NCBI GenBank assembly: GCA_023456105.1
Contig: JAEYAO010000053.1
Span: 1-30,576, forward strand
Length of the DNA: 30,576 nucleotides
DNA from: Pseudomonadota bacterium
GTDB lineage: Bacteria; Pseudomonadota; Alphaproteobacteria; Caulobacterales; Caulobacteraceae
Direction: 5' to 3'
The translations under genes were made by a program, and so were the position numbers. Below the pieces are notes generated by a model, which saw only the letters and a list, made by a program, of their open reading frames with translations, made no database searches and was not told the DNA's origin. Positions 7,492-14,802 of this stretch are shown one piece after another. Position 1 is the stretch's first letter, and each line of letters opens with the position of its first letter.

Positions 7492-8889
7492 TCAGGCGAG
7501 AGACAGGTCGGCGAGCGCGCGGGCGACCAGGGCGGCCTTTGAGCCGTTGGAGCCCTTGACCATGACCACGTCGCCGGGGCCGGCCAGCAGCGCGGCCTCG
7601 GCCGCCAGCTCGGCCGCCGACTCGCGCCAGACGCCGCGCCGGGACGTCGGCAGGGCGTCATAGAGCCAGCGCATCTGCGGCCCCGCCGCATGGACCATGT
7701 CCAGGCCCGCCGCGTCGATCGCTTCGGCAAGGCCTTCGTGCAGGCTGCGGCTCTGCTCGCCCAACTCCAGCATATCGGTCAGCACCACGATGCGCCGCCC
7801 TTCGGCGGGTCGCGTGCCCAGGGTGCGGAACCCCGCCGCCATGGATAGCGGATTGGCGTTGTAGCTTTCGTCGATCAGGGTGAAGGCCCCGCCCGGAGCG
7901 TCGACGGTCCGCACCCGCCCTCGACCCGCCAGCGGCTGGAACCCGGCCAGGGCCTCCAGAGCCGTGTCCAGCGGCACGTCGAGCGCTTCCAGCATCAGGA
8001 TCACCGCCAGGCTGTTCAGCCCCCAGTGATGACCGCTCTGCGCCAGGCGATAGTCCATGCGCCGACCGTGCAGTTCGGTCGAGACGCGGGCGCCCTCGGC
8101 GTCGGGCTGGAAGTCCAGCAGCCGGGCGTCGTGGGCGCCGTTCGCGCCGAATGTCGCCAGACGGGCGCCGACCGCTCTGGCGTGCTCGGCCAGCACCGAG
8201 GCCTGAGCCACATCGCCGTTCGCCACGGCCACCCCGCCCTCGACCAGACCGTCGAAGATGGCCGCCTTTTCGCGCGCGACGCCCGCCTCGCCGTCGGCGA
8301 AGGCCTCGATGTGCACCGGGCCGACCGTGGTGACGCAGGCGGCGTGCGGCCGGACCATGCGCGACAAGGGCGCGATCTCGCCCGGCGCGTTCATGCCGAT
8401 CTCGAACACCGCGCGTTCCGCGTCGCGCGGCATGCGCGCCAGCGTCAGCGGCACGCCGATGTGGTTGTTGTAGCTCTTGATCGAGCCGTGAGCGCGTCCG
8501 GCCAGATCCAGACCCGCGCGGATGGCCTGGGTCACGCTGGTCTTGCCGACGCTGCCGGTGACGGCGCCGCGCTTCACGCCCGGGCTGCGGTCCCGCGCCG
8601 CCGCACCCAGCGCCTCCAGCGCTTTCAGCGTATCGGAGACCTGCACGAACGGCCCGCCTTCCACCGGCCGCTCAACCAGAGCCAGGGCCGCGCCGGCCTG
8701 GAAGGCGGCCGCCGCGAACTCATGCCCGTCGCGCGCGCCCTTCAGCGCCAGGAACAGGTCGCCCGGCGCGATCTCGCGGCTGTTGTAGGTCAGGCCGGTC
8801 ACGGCAACGTCCGGAACGGACAGGACGCCGCCCGTGGCGGCGGCGATCTCGGCGGCCGTCCACAGCGGGCGCGATTGGGGATCAGGCAT
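7492..8889 (-). CDS. murF: UDP-N-acetylmuramoyl-tripeptide--D-alanyl-D-alanine ligase
   Basis: MurF is the cytoplasmic ATP-dependent ligase that adds D-Ala-D-Ala to the UDP-MurNAc-tripeptide, the last soluble step before MraY. The 465-residue length is typical. The N-terminal substrate-binding domain (VTGLTYNSREIAPGDLFLALKG) leads to the P-loop AVTGSVGKTSVTQAI at about residues 108-122. It is followed by SYNNHIGVPLTL, FEIGMNAPGEI, and the C-terminal-domain motifs FTLIDESYNANPLSM and VVLTDMLELGEQS. The terminal segment VVMVKGSNGSKAALVARAL is typical of the family. The start overlaps the end of murE by 8 bp, which indicates coupling. The next gene, mraY, begins 21 bp after the stop. Confidence 0.98.
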   Translation of the reverse strand: MPDPQSRPLWTAAEIAAATGGVLSVPDVAVTGLTYNSREIAPGDLFLALKGARDGHEFAAAAFQAGAALALVERPVEGGPFVQVSDTLKALEALGAAARDRSPGVKRGAVTGSVGKTSVTQAIRAGLDLAGRAHGSIKSYNNHIGVPLTLARMPRDAERAVFEIGMNAPGEIAPLSRMVRPHAACVTTVGPVHIEAFADGEAGVAREKAAIFDGLVEGGVAVANGDVAQASVLAEHARAVGARLATFGANGAHDARLLDFQPDAEGARVSTELHGRRMDYRLAQSGHHWGLNSLAVILMLEALDVPLDTALEALAGFQPLAGRGRVRTVDAPGGAFTLIDESYNANPLSMAAGFRTLGTRPAEGRRIVVLTDMLELGEQSRSLHEGLAEAIDAAGLDMVHAAGPQMRWLYDALPTSRRGVWRESAAELAAEAALLAGPGDVVMVKGSNGSKAALVARALADLSLA

Positions 8890-10339
8890 GGACGGCGAGA
8901 GCCTCGGCAGCGACAGCGGCGTCGTCGAAGGGGTGGGTCACGCCGGCGACGATCTGACCCTGTTCATGCCCTTTTCCGGCGATCACCACCACATCGCCGT
9001 CGCGCATCATCTCGATGGCGTAGCCGATGGCGCTGCGGCGGTCGCCGATCTCGACCGCGTCAGAGCAGCCGGCCTTGACCTCGGCGCGGATGGCGGCCGG
9101 GTTTTCGCCGCGCGGATTGTCGTCGGTGACGATGGCGTAGTCGGCCAGACGTCCCGCCACCTCGCCCATCAGCGGCCGCTTGCCCCGATCGCGGTCGCCG
9201 CCGGCGCCGAACACCACGATCAGCCGGCCCTTGGCGTGGGGACGCAGCGCCTTCAGCACCGTCTCCAGTCCATCGGGGGTGTGGGCGTAGTCCACATAGA
9301 CCTCGCCGCCGCACTGTCCGCCGTCGATGCGCTGAAGCCGGCCGCGCGCGCCCTGAAGCTGCTCCAGAGCGCCGATCACCGCATCCGGCCGCTCGCCGGC
9401 CGCGATGCACAGGCCCGCCGCCACCAGGGCGTTGGAGGCCTGAAAGGCGCCGGCCAGCGGCAGCAGGATGTCGCGGGTGTCACCACGCACGTCCAGCGTC
9501 AGCCGCTGACCCTCGGGCGTCGCACGCCGGGCCAGGAGGGTCAGGTCGCGCCCGCGCTCGCCCACCCCCATCACCCCCAGCCCGGCCATGATGGAGGCCG
9601 AGGCGAAGGCCCCATAGGCGTCGGAGTCGGCGTTCAGAACCGCCGTGCGGCCGCGCGGCAGCAGCGTCTCGAACAGCCGCATCTTGGCCGTGCGATAGCT
9701 GTCCATGTCGCCGTGATAGTCGAGGTGGTCCTGCGTCAGGTTGGTGAAGGCCGCCGCCTTCAGCGCCACGCCGTCCAGCCGCCGCTGATCGATGCCGTGG
9801 GACGAGGCCTCCAGGCAGACGTGGGTCACCTCCTTGGCGGCCAGTTCGGCCATCAGGCGCGCGGCGTCGGCGGCGTCGGGACTGGTCAGGCCGGGATCGG
9901 TCAGGGCGTAGGTCTTCGGCCCCTTCTGCCCCACCACGCCCAGCGTGCCCATGCTGGCGGACTTGTAGCCGAGGCTGGCCCAGATCTGACGGCTGAAGGC
10001 GGCGACCGAGGTCTTGCCGTTGGTGCCGGTCACGGCCACGCAGGTCCTGGGCTGGGCGCCGTAGAAGCTGCGCGCGGCGATGGCGTAGGCGCGGCGGACG
10101 TCGCCGGAGGTGACCAGCACCGGCGCGACCTCGACCGGGGTGTCGACCGGCGCCAGCACGGCCGCCGCCCCTTGCGCCAGCGCTTGCGGAATAAAGGCGC
10201 GGCCGTCGGAGGCCGAGCCCGGCAGGGCCACGAACAGGGCGCCGGGGCCGACCTTGCGGCTGTCGGCGGTCACGCCGGTGATCACCGGATCGGCCGCGAC
10301 GTCGCGGCGCAGCAGGTCGGACAGTCGAAGCGCGCTCAA
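8882..10339 (-). CDS. murE: UDP-MurNAc-L-alanyl-D-glutamate--2,6-diaminopimelate ligase
   Basis: MurE is the ATP-dependent ligase that adds the third stem-peptide residue. The P-loop GTNGKT is at residues 105-110, LEASSHGIDQRRL near 177, the lysine-bearing region AFTNLTQDHLDYHGDMDSY at 197-215, and YAHTPDG at 351-357. The DNPR motif at 407-410 marks meso-diaminopimelate specificity in Gram-negative MurE. The frame is open far upstream through ftsI, but homology begins only at ALRLSDLL. The best start is a TTG at 10339-10337 whose last bases overlap the ftsI stop (TTGA), with GAGGGAGA about 7 bases upstream. This gives 485 residues, normal for the family. The rare TTG start after an overlapping stop suggests translation by termination-reinitiation. 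It ends 8 bp inside murF. Confidence 0.96.
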   Translation of the reverse strand: MSALRLSDLLRRDVAADPVITGVTADSRKVGPGALFVALPGSASDGRAFIPQALAQGAAAVLAPVDTPVEVAPVLVTSGDVRRAYAIAARSFYGAQPRTCVAVTGTNGKTSVAAFSRQIWASLGYKSASMGTLGVVGQKGPKTYALTDPGLTSPDAADAARLMAELAAKEVTHVCLEASSHGIDQRRLDGVALKAAAFTNLTQDHLDYHGDMDSYRTAKMRLFETLLPRGRTAVLNADSDAYGAFASASIMAGLGVMGVGERGRDLTLLARRATPEGQRLTLDVRGDTRDILLPLAGAFQASNALVAAGLCIAAGERPDAVIGALEQLQGARGRLQRIDGGQCGGEVYVDYAHTPDGLETVLKALRPHAKGRLIVVFGAGGDRDRGKRPLMGEVAGRLADYAIVTDDNPRGENPAAIRAEVKAGCSDAVEIGDRRSAIGYAIEMMRDGDVVVIAGKGHEQGQIVAGVTHPFDDAAVAAEALAVHA

Positions 10340-12111
10340 CGACCGTCTCCCTCGATGTCCTGAAAGGCCGGGACCTTCTCGCCGGTGGCGGTGCGATAGC
10401 GATCGGCCCGGCGCTCCACGCCCAGGAAGCCGGCGATGCGGTCGGCGATGCGGCCGACGGCCGGCGCCGCCACATAGCCGCCGGTCTTTGGATACTGCGA
10501 CGGCTCGTCCATCAGGATCAGGATCGAATAGCGCTTTGCGCTGACCGGGCCGTCCGCCGGGAACACCGCCGCGAAGGAGCCCACCGCGTGCGATGGGTCG
10601 TAGCGGCCGCCCACCAGCTTGTTGGCCGAGCCGGTCTTGCCGCCCACCCGCAAGCCGGGCGCGTCCGCCAGCCCGCCCGAACCCCGCACCACGTTGCGGC
10701 GCAGCAGGTCCAGCATGGTCAGGGAGGTCTGTTCCGACACCGCCTGGCGCGGCCGGGCGCCCGGCGCCCCGCCCTTCCTGAGGCTCAAGGGAATGTAGCG
10801 GCCGCCGTTGGTCAGGGCCCCCATGGCCGCCGACACCTGGGCCGGCGTCGCCATGATGCCGTAGCCGAACGACAGGGAAGCGAGGGTCGAGTTGTCCCAC
10901 TTGCGCGGCACCACCGGGCGGGCCGATTCCTTTAGTTCGATGGGCGCCGCCGCCAAGAGACCCAGATTGGTGAAATAGGTCCGCATCACGTCGGGCCCCA
11001 TCTCCACCGCCAGCTGCGAGGTGCCGATGTTGGACGAGTGGAGATAGACCTCCTCCAAGGTCATGACCCGGTTCTGGGCGTGGAAATCCTTGATCTTGCG
11101 CGTCCCGATCTGGAAGGCCTGGGAGGCGTCGAACAGGGTGTTCATGTCCGCCCGCCCGGTGTCGATGCCGGCGGCGACGGTGAAGCTCTTGAACACCGAA
11201 CCCATCTCGTAGTGGGCGGAGACGGCGCGGTTCAGCGTGGCGCCTTCCGAGGCGCGGGCGCGCTCGGCCGGGTTGAAGGTCGGCCATGACGCCATGCCCA
11301 GCACTTCGCCGGTCTGGACATCGGCGATGATGCCGACGGCGCCCTTGGAGCCGGTCTCGGTCGCGGCGCGCGCCAGCTCGTTCTCCAGCACGCCCTGGAC
11401 CCGCAGGTCGATCGAAAGGGGGAAGCTCTCGCCGCGCTGACCGGCGGCGCGCACCTCGTCGTTGAAGGCCAGTTCGGCGCCCGCGACGCCCTGCCCGCCG
11501 GTGTCGGCGTCGCCGATCAGGTGAACCGCCGAGGTTCCCAGCGGATAGACGCGGCGATCCTCGGGCTCGAACGACACCCCGCCCAGCGCCAGCGCATGAA
11601 CCGCCTCGCGCTCGGACGGCGTGAGCCCCGTCAGCACGATCAGGCGGCGGTCGCCGTCGAGCACCTTGTTCAGCCGCTTGGCCGGCAGGCGCGGAATGGC
11701 GCGGCGCAGCTGGGTGAAGGCGAGACGCTTGTCCCAGACTTCGGCCGGATCGATGTAGAGGCCGTAGTGGGTGATGTTGGTCGCCAGGAGCTCGCCGTTG
11801 CGGTCGGTCAGATCGCCCCGCACCAGGGCGTGTGGATTGGCGGCCGCCCACAGCCGTCCCTTGTCGGCGAACAGGGCTGCGTGGGTCGCCCCCAGAGCCA
11901 GGGCGCCGAACACCACCGAAAAGACGATCAGCACCAGAAAGATGCGGACGCGCGTGTCCTCTTCCGGCCGCGCATCGGCCTTGGCCCGCTCGAACCCGTG
12001 CTCGAGCCGCCACATGACCTCGGACAGCCAGCGCCAGAAGGGCGACAGCCGATCGGAGACGCTGGGTCCCGGCGCGGGGCGATAGCCGCGATGATCGTGG
12101 TGAACGGTCAT
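10336..12111 (-). CDS. ftsI: Division-specific peptidoglycan transpeptidase (PBP3)
   Basis: FtsI is a class B penicillin-binding protein that cross-links septal peptidoglycan and works with FtsW. The chosen ATG (12111) overlaps the ftsL stop (ATGA) and gives 591 residues; the open frame continues upstream only because of high GC. A cytoplasmic N-tail is followed by one membrane anchor at about residues 56-76. The pedestal domain begins at RGDLTDRNGELLATN (98-112). The transpeptidase motifs are in order: S304-x-x-K307 in GSVFKSF, SSN at 358-360, and K491-T-G in GGKTGSANK. Catalytic serine, lysine and KTG are all intact. It ends at the TGA shared with the murE TTG start. Confidence 0.97.
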   Translation of the reverse strand: MTVHHDHRGYRPAPGPSVSDRLSPFWRWLSEVMWRLEHGFERAKADARPEEDTRVRIFLVLIVFSVVFGALALGATHAALFADKGRLWAAANPHALVRGDLTDRNGELLATNITHYGLYIDPAEVWDKRLAFTQLRRAIPRLPAKRLNKVLDGDRRLIVLTGLTPSEREAVHALALGGVSFEPEDRRVYPLGTSAVHLIGDADTGGQGVAGAELAFNDEVRAAGQRGESFPLSIDLRVQGVLENELARAATETGSKGAVGIIADVQTGEVLGMASWPTFNPAERARASEGATLNRAVSAHYEMGSVFKSFTVAAGIDTGRADMNTLFDASQAFQIGTRKIKDFHAQNRVMTLEEVYLHSSNIGTSQLAVEMGPDVMRTYFTNLGLLAAAPIELKESARPVVPRKWDNSTLASLSFGYGIMATPAQVSAAMGALTNGGRYIPLSLRKGGAPGARPRQAVSEQTSLTMLDLLRRNVVRGSGGLADAPGLRVGGKTGSANKLVGGRYDPSHAVGSFAAVFPADGPVSAKRYSILILMDEPSQYPKTGGYVAAPAVGRIADRIAGFLGVERRADRYRTATGEKVPAFQDIEGDGR

Positions 12112-12551
12112 TGCGCCTCCTCGACAAGCGGCGCGGCGGGCGCGGCGTCCTCGATCGGAGCCGGCGCGGGTGGCGCGGGCGCCACGGCGGTGTCGGACAG
12201 ATCCGCCTTCGGCGCCTTCAGCGCCGGCAGGGCCGCCTCGTCCGCCTGGCGATGCACGTCCACCGGAGCCATGCCGATCTGGCGCGAGAGGCTTTCCAGG
12301 CGCGCCGGTTGCTCCAGGCGGGCGGCCTCGGCGCGAAGCAGGCGCACGCGCTGGCCGTTCTCGGCGATGTCCTGCTCCAGCTGGGCGATGCGGCTGCTTT
12401 CCCGCGCCGCTCCCGCCTTGGCCGCATAGACCGAAACGATCATCACGGCGACCAGGACCGCGCCGATCAGCTCGACCCAGCGCACGCCGCGCACCTTCAT
12501 CTCGAACAGGCGGACCATCGTGTCGCGGCCGGACAGCAGCAGGGCGTTCAT
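12108..12551 (-). CDS. ftsL: Divisome membrane protein FtsL
   Basis: A 147-residue bitopic protein in the position always held by ftsL, between rsmH and ftsI. It has a short cytoplasmic N-terminus, a single transmembrane helix at about residues 26-45 (WVELIGAVLVAVMIVSVYAA), and then a periplasmic helical coiled-coil segment with heptad-like leucines (RIAQLEQDIAENGQRVRLLR, LEQPARLESLSRQIGM). This is the known FtsL/DivIC layout, which pairs with FtsB and FtsQ to activate FtsWI. The last ~45 residues are an Ala/Pro-rich acidic tail (APAPPAPAPIEDAAPAAP) that is longer than in enterobacterial FtsL. Sequence identity between FtsL families is low, so the call rests on position and topology. The start overlaps the rsmH stop (ATGA) and the stop overlaps ftsI (ATGA). 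Confidence 0.9.
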   Translation of the reverse strand: MNALLLSGRDTMVRLFEMKVRGVRWVELIGAVLVAVMIVSVYAAKAGAARESSRIAQLEQDIAENGQRVRLLRAEAARLEQPARLESLSRQIGMAPVDVHRQADEAALPALKAPKADLSDTAVAPAPPAPAPIEDAAPAAPLVEEAQ

Positions 12552-13519
12552 GCGGCGGCCTTTCCATGGAAGCGGCCCCAGGCGGGGGCGTCGGTGCGTA
12601 CGGCGGCGCGCAGCTTGGCCGAGCGGGCGCGGGGATTGGCCAGCCGTTCGGCCTCGCCCGCCTCGCGCGCGCCCTTGAAGGCGAGATCGAACGAGGGCCG
12701 GCGCGGGTCCACCGCGACCGGAGCATGGCGGGATCCGGCCGGCGCATTGCCGGTGCGCTCGGTCAGGAAGGCCTTGACGATGCGGTCCTCCAGCGAATGG
12801 AAGGTGACCACCGCCAGCCGGCCGCCGGGCGACAGGGCGGCCTCCGCCGCCTCCAGCCCGCGCGTCAGCTCGCCCAGTTCGTCGTTGACGGCGATGCGCA
12901 GCGCCTGGAACACGCGGGTCGCAGGATGGATCGGCGCGCCGCGCCGGCCGCCCAGCGCCTTTTCCACCACCTCGGCCAGGTCCAGCGTGCGGGTGAAGGG
13001 CTGCTCGGTGCGGCGGCGCAGGATGGCGGTGGCGACACGCCCTGACTGGCGCTCCTCTCCGTACAGCTTGAAGATGTGGGCCAGTGGCCCGTGGTCCCAG
13101 GTGTTGACGATGTCGGCGGCGGTCTCGCCTTCATCCGACATGCGCATGTCCAGCGGCCCGTCGCGCATGAAAGAAAAGCCGCGCTCGGCCTGATCCAACT
13201 GCATGGACGAGACGCCGATATCGAACACAGCCCCGTCCAGCCGCTCCGCACCCGAGCCTTCGAACGCCTCGGCCAGGCCGGAGAAAGGCGTGCGCACCAG
13301 TTCGAACCGCCCGGGAAAGTCGTTGGCGACGGCGTCGGCGTGCGGCTGGACCGTCGGATCGCGATCCAACGCGATCACCCGCGCGCCCGCCTTCAGGATC
13401 GCGCGGGTGTAGCCCCCGGCGCCGAAGGTGGCGTCGATCATCACCTCGCCGGGGCGGGGCTGAAGGGCCTCCAGGACCTCGGCGAGCAGCACGGGGGCGT
13501 GGGGCGCGGCGTCGGTCAT
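12548..13519 (-). CDS. rsmH: 16S rRNA (cytosine(1402)-N(4))-methyltransferase
   Basis: RsmH (MraW) N4-methylates C1402 of 16S rRNA in the decoding site, using S-adenosylmethionine. It has 323 residues from an ATG that overlaps the mraZ stop (ATGA). The N-terminus HAPVLLAEVLEALQPRPGE and the SAM-binding loop DATFGAGGYTRAIL (about residues 28-41) are diagnostic. They are followed by ALDRDP, the catalytic-site region FDIGVSSMQLDQAERGFSF, the all-helical insertion domain, and FHSLEDRIVKAF near the C-terminus. The second gene of the dcw operon in most bacteria, it sits in its normal place. The frame stays open upstream across mraZ, but nothing there resembles RsmH. Confidence 0.97.
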   Translation of the reverse strand: MTDAAPHAPVLLAEVLEALQPRPGEVMIDATFGAGGYTRAILKAGARVIALDRDPTVQPHADAVANDFPGRFELVRTPFSGLAEAFEGSGAERLDGAVFDIGVSSMQLDQAERGFSFMRDGPLDMRMSDEGETAADIVNTWDHGPLAHIFKLYGEERQSGRVATAILRRRTEQPFTRTLDLAEVVEKALGGRRGAPIHPATRVFQALRIAVNDELGELTRGLEAAEAALSPGGRLAVVTFHSLEDRIVKAFLTERTGNAPAGSRHAPVAVDPRRPSFDLAFKGAREAGEAERLANPRARSAKLRAAVRTDAPAWGRFHGKAAA

Positions 13520-14007
13520 GCGCCGCCTCCCGCCGCCAGCTTCATCTGCGCCTGCAGCTTCAGCGCACCGACCTGGGCGAGGCCGGCCTTGGCCAGGGCG
13601 CGCTGTTCGGCCCGGCGCGCCCGCCACTTGTCCTTGCTCCAGATCTGGAAGCGGTCGTCCAGGCCGACGATCATCACGCTGTCGCCGCCGTCGGCGCCCA
13701 GGCCCGCCTCTTCGCACAGCGCCTCGGGCAGGGTGATCCGGCCGCCGGCGTCGAAGTTCAGGCGCGTCTGCTCGCCCATCACCTGCCATTCCAGCGCCGA
13801 ACGCTCGGCAGAGCCGAACGGAAGGGCGCGGATCATCTCGGCGTAGACGGCGAACAGCCGGTCGCCGCCGGCCTCCAGGCAGTCGGCCTCGATCGACGGG
13901 AAGATGAAGATGGCGCTCTCGGCGCCATTGTCGGCGGTGCGATAGTCCTGAGGGATCAGGAGGCGGCGCTTGCCGTCCAGCTGCTTCTCGTATGTCGAGA
14001 GAAACAC
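13516..14007 (-). CDS. mraZ: Transcriptional regulator MraZ
   Basis: MraZ is a DNA-binding protein with two AbrB-like (SpoVT) half-domains. It forms a ring-shaped oligomer and autoregulates the dcw operon through repeated TGGG boxes. Here it has 163 residues. The first half contains FLSTYEKQLDGKRRLLIPQDYR (residues 2-23), and the second contains NFDAGGRITLPEALCEEAGL (about 84-103), matching the DxKGRxxxP-type motif twice. A GTG start (14007-14005) is used, because MFLSTYEKQLD is the normal N-terminus and no ATG is suitably placed. The upstream purine stretch is only a modest ribosome site. It is the first gene of the (-) operon, and the four-copy TGGG array lies 90-124 bp upstream of its start. 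The stop overlaps rsmH. Confidence 0.95.
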   Translation of the reverse strand: MFLSTYEKQLDGKRRLLIPQDYRTADNGAESAIFIFPSIEADCLEAGGDRLFAVYAEMIRALPFGSAERSALEWQVMGEQTRLNFDAGGRITLPEALCEEAGLGADGGDSVMIVGLDDRFQIWSKDKWRARRAEQRALAKAGLAQVGALKLQAQMKLAAGGGA

Positions 14008-14096
14008 GCCCTGCCCATCGGATCTTCCGACCCGTCCCTGAAACCGAAAAATGCAGGCGCCCGAGACGCGCGCCTCTCACCCCAACTCACTGCTGA

Positions 14097-14131
14097 TGGG
14101 ATATCATGGGATGAAATGGGTCTCAATGGGA
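14097..14131. promoter_or_regulatory. Candidate MraZ operator (four TGGG repeats at 10-bp period)
   Basis: TGGG occurs on the + strand at 14097, 14107, 14117 and 14127, exactly 10 bp apart, each preceded by A at the -1 position and with unrelated 5-nt spacers. MraZ is known to bind direct TGGGN repeats separated by 5 nt upstream of its own gene, so the spacing matches. Relative to mraZ transcription the repeats read CCCA. They are 90-124 bp upstream of the mraZ GTG start. A degenerate fifth copy (TTGG) may continue the array at about 14133-14136. Confidence 0.82.
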
Positions 14132-14186
14132 TTGGTAGCTTTGCCTTAACCACGATCGGCAGTGTTGCGCCTTGTCCACGCCGATG

Positions 14187-14214
14187 ATGTTGGAACATAC
14201 ACAGAACATGCCAA
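14187..14214 (-). promoter_or_regulatory. Candidate dcw operon promoter containing a LexA-type box
   Basis: On the - strand a -35-like TTGGCA (14214-14209) and a weak -10-like CAACAT (14192-14187) are separated by 16 bp. The spacer is filled by GTTC-TGTGTAT-GTTC (14207-14193), an exact match to the GTTC-N7-GTTC direct repeat known as the SOS operator in Caulobacter and other alphaproteobacteria. Transcription would start near 14180, giving a leader of about 170 nt that contains the MraZ boxes. The operator is exact; the promoter assignment is inference, as the -10 is poor. Confidence 0.5.
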
Positions 14215-14342
14215 GTATTCACAGCCTGTGGAGCAGCTTAGACAGGCCTGACTGTGCAGGGGTTAATGGCTGGTCGGCCTGTGGATGGACCCAGCGCAAC
14301 GGCGTCGCGACGCCTGTCCCATCCCGAGGAGGAAAAAAGTGA

Positions 14343-14727
14343 AAATGCCAGACGGCCTGTAAGCCGGGTTCTGTTCCGCCTCGAAAGGCGGCGACGATCA
14401 TTCCTCTGGACCGCCCATTGCTGAGCGGTTCTCGCGACCTACCCGGACGTCTGGGGCGGTGAACCCTTGCGGGGCGGACCCCGCGCGACGTCCCTATTTG
14501 GTCTTGCTCCAGGCGGGGCTTGCCATGCCGTCGACGTTGCCGCCGACGCGGTGGGCTCTTACCCCACCCTTTCACCCTTACCGGTCTCGCGAGGCCGGAG
14601 GTTTGCTTTCTGTGGCGCTATCCCTCGGGTCGCCCCGGGCGGAAGTTATCCGCCGCCTCTTCACCGTGGAGCCCGGACTTTCCTCGACAGGCGCAGGGCC
14701 CGCCGCGACCGCCCGGCCGTCTGGCGG
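14343..14727 (-). ncRNA. rnpB: RNase P RNA
   Basis: The catalytic RNA subunit of RNase P, which matures tRNA 5' ends. The universally conserved P4 5' half (GAGGAAAGTCCGGGCTCC) is present on the - strand at 14685-14668. The pairing 3' element (ACAGAACCCGGCTTA) is at about 14374-14360. The ends close with an 11-bp P1 helix: GCCAGACGGCC at 14725-14715 pairs perfectly with GGCCGTCTGGC at 14357-14347. The ~385-nt length and GGTAAGGGTGAAAGGGTG segment fit an alphaproteobacterial A-type RNA. The promoter just upstream predicts a start at about 14726, agreeing with P1. A T6 tract follows the 3' end. The exact ends are estimated to within a few bases. Confidence 0.96.
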
Positions 14728-14732
14728 GGCAG

Positions 14733-14761
14733 TAGATGCGCTGCCCGGCGGATGCGGTCAA
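14733..14761 (-). promoter_or_regulatory. rnpB promoter
   Basis: On the - strand TTGACC (14761-14756) and CATCTA (14738-14733) are separated by exactly 17 bp. The predicted start, 6-7 bases after the -10, coincides with the first base of the RNase P RNA P1 helix at 14725. This agreement makes the call fairly strong. Confidence 0.75.
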
Positions 14762-14763
14762 CA

Positions 14764-14778
14764 TCGGATGCAATCCGA
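14764..14778. promoter_or_regulatory. Candidate toxin-antitoxin operator (palindrome between rnpB and the TA pair)
   Basis: TCGGAT-GCA-ATCCGA is a perfect 6-bp inverted repeat around a 3-nt centre, 25 bp upstream of the antitoxin ATG and 2 bp from the rnpB -35 box. A further half-site CGGATGC lies 16 bp away at 14749-14755, inside the rnpB promoter spacer. Type II antitoxins usually autorepress through such palindromes. That this one does so is inference. Confidence 0.45.
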
Positions 14779-14802
14779 ACCCAAAGGCCGTATGTTGCCC
14801 CC

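Larger units (their letters stand above)
14008..14342. other. 335-bp intergenic control region between rnpB and mraZ
   Basis: No credible gene was found. The right end (14333-14338) holds an A-run that is a T6 tract on the - strand just after rnpB. In the middle are the LexA-type box (14193-14207) and several DnaA-box-like sequences: GTATTCACA at 14215-14223, TTGTCCACG at 14172-14180, and the complements of TGTGGAGCA (14227) and TGTGGATGG (14280), each with one or two mismatches to TTATNCACA. Next comes the MraZ array (14097-14131), followed by about 85 bp of leader. The local AT content is higher than in the flanking genes. Confidence 0.7.

Noticed and set aside
8882..12127. 1081-codon open frame covering murE and ftsI
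   Set aside because: Upstream of 10339 the translation is Arg/Gly-rich with no MurE similarity, and it is the wrong frame of ftsI, whose own frame has all PBP motifs.
10336..12747. Extended ftsI frame running across ftsL and the rsmH end
   Set aside because: The FtsI N-terminus is at 12111 with ATGA overlap; the extension is a shadow of ftsL and rsmH.
12548..14080. Extended rsmH frame running across mraZ
   Set aside because: RsmH similarity starts at the ATG at 13519, which overlaps the mraZ stop. The upstream part is the wrong frame of mraZ.
14097..14131. Short-period repeats considered as a CRISPR-like array
   Set aside because: Repeat units are 4-5 bp with 5-bp spacers, fitting the MraZ box and far too short for CRISPR.
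14145..14266. TTAA motifs considered as a CtrA site
   Set aside because: Only single half-sites (near 14145 and 14263) with no second TTAA at 7-bp spacing.
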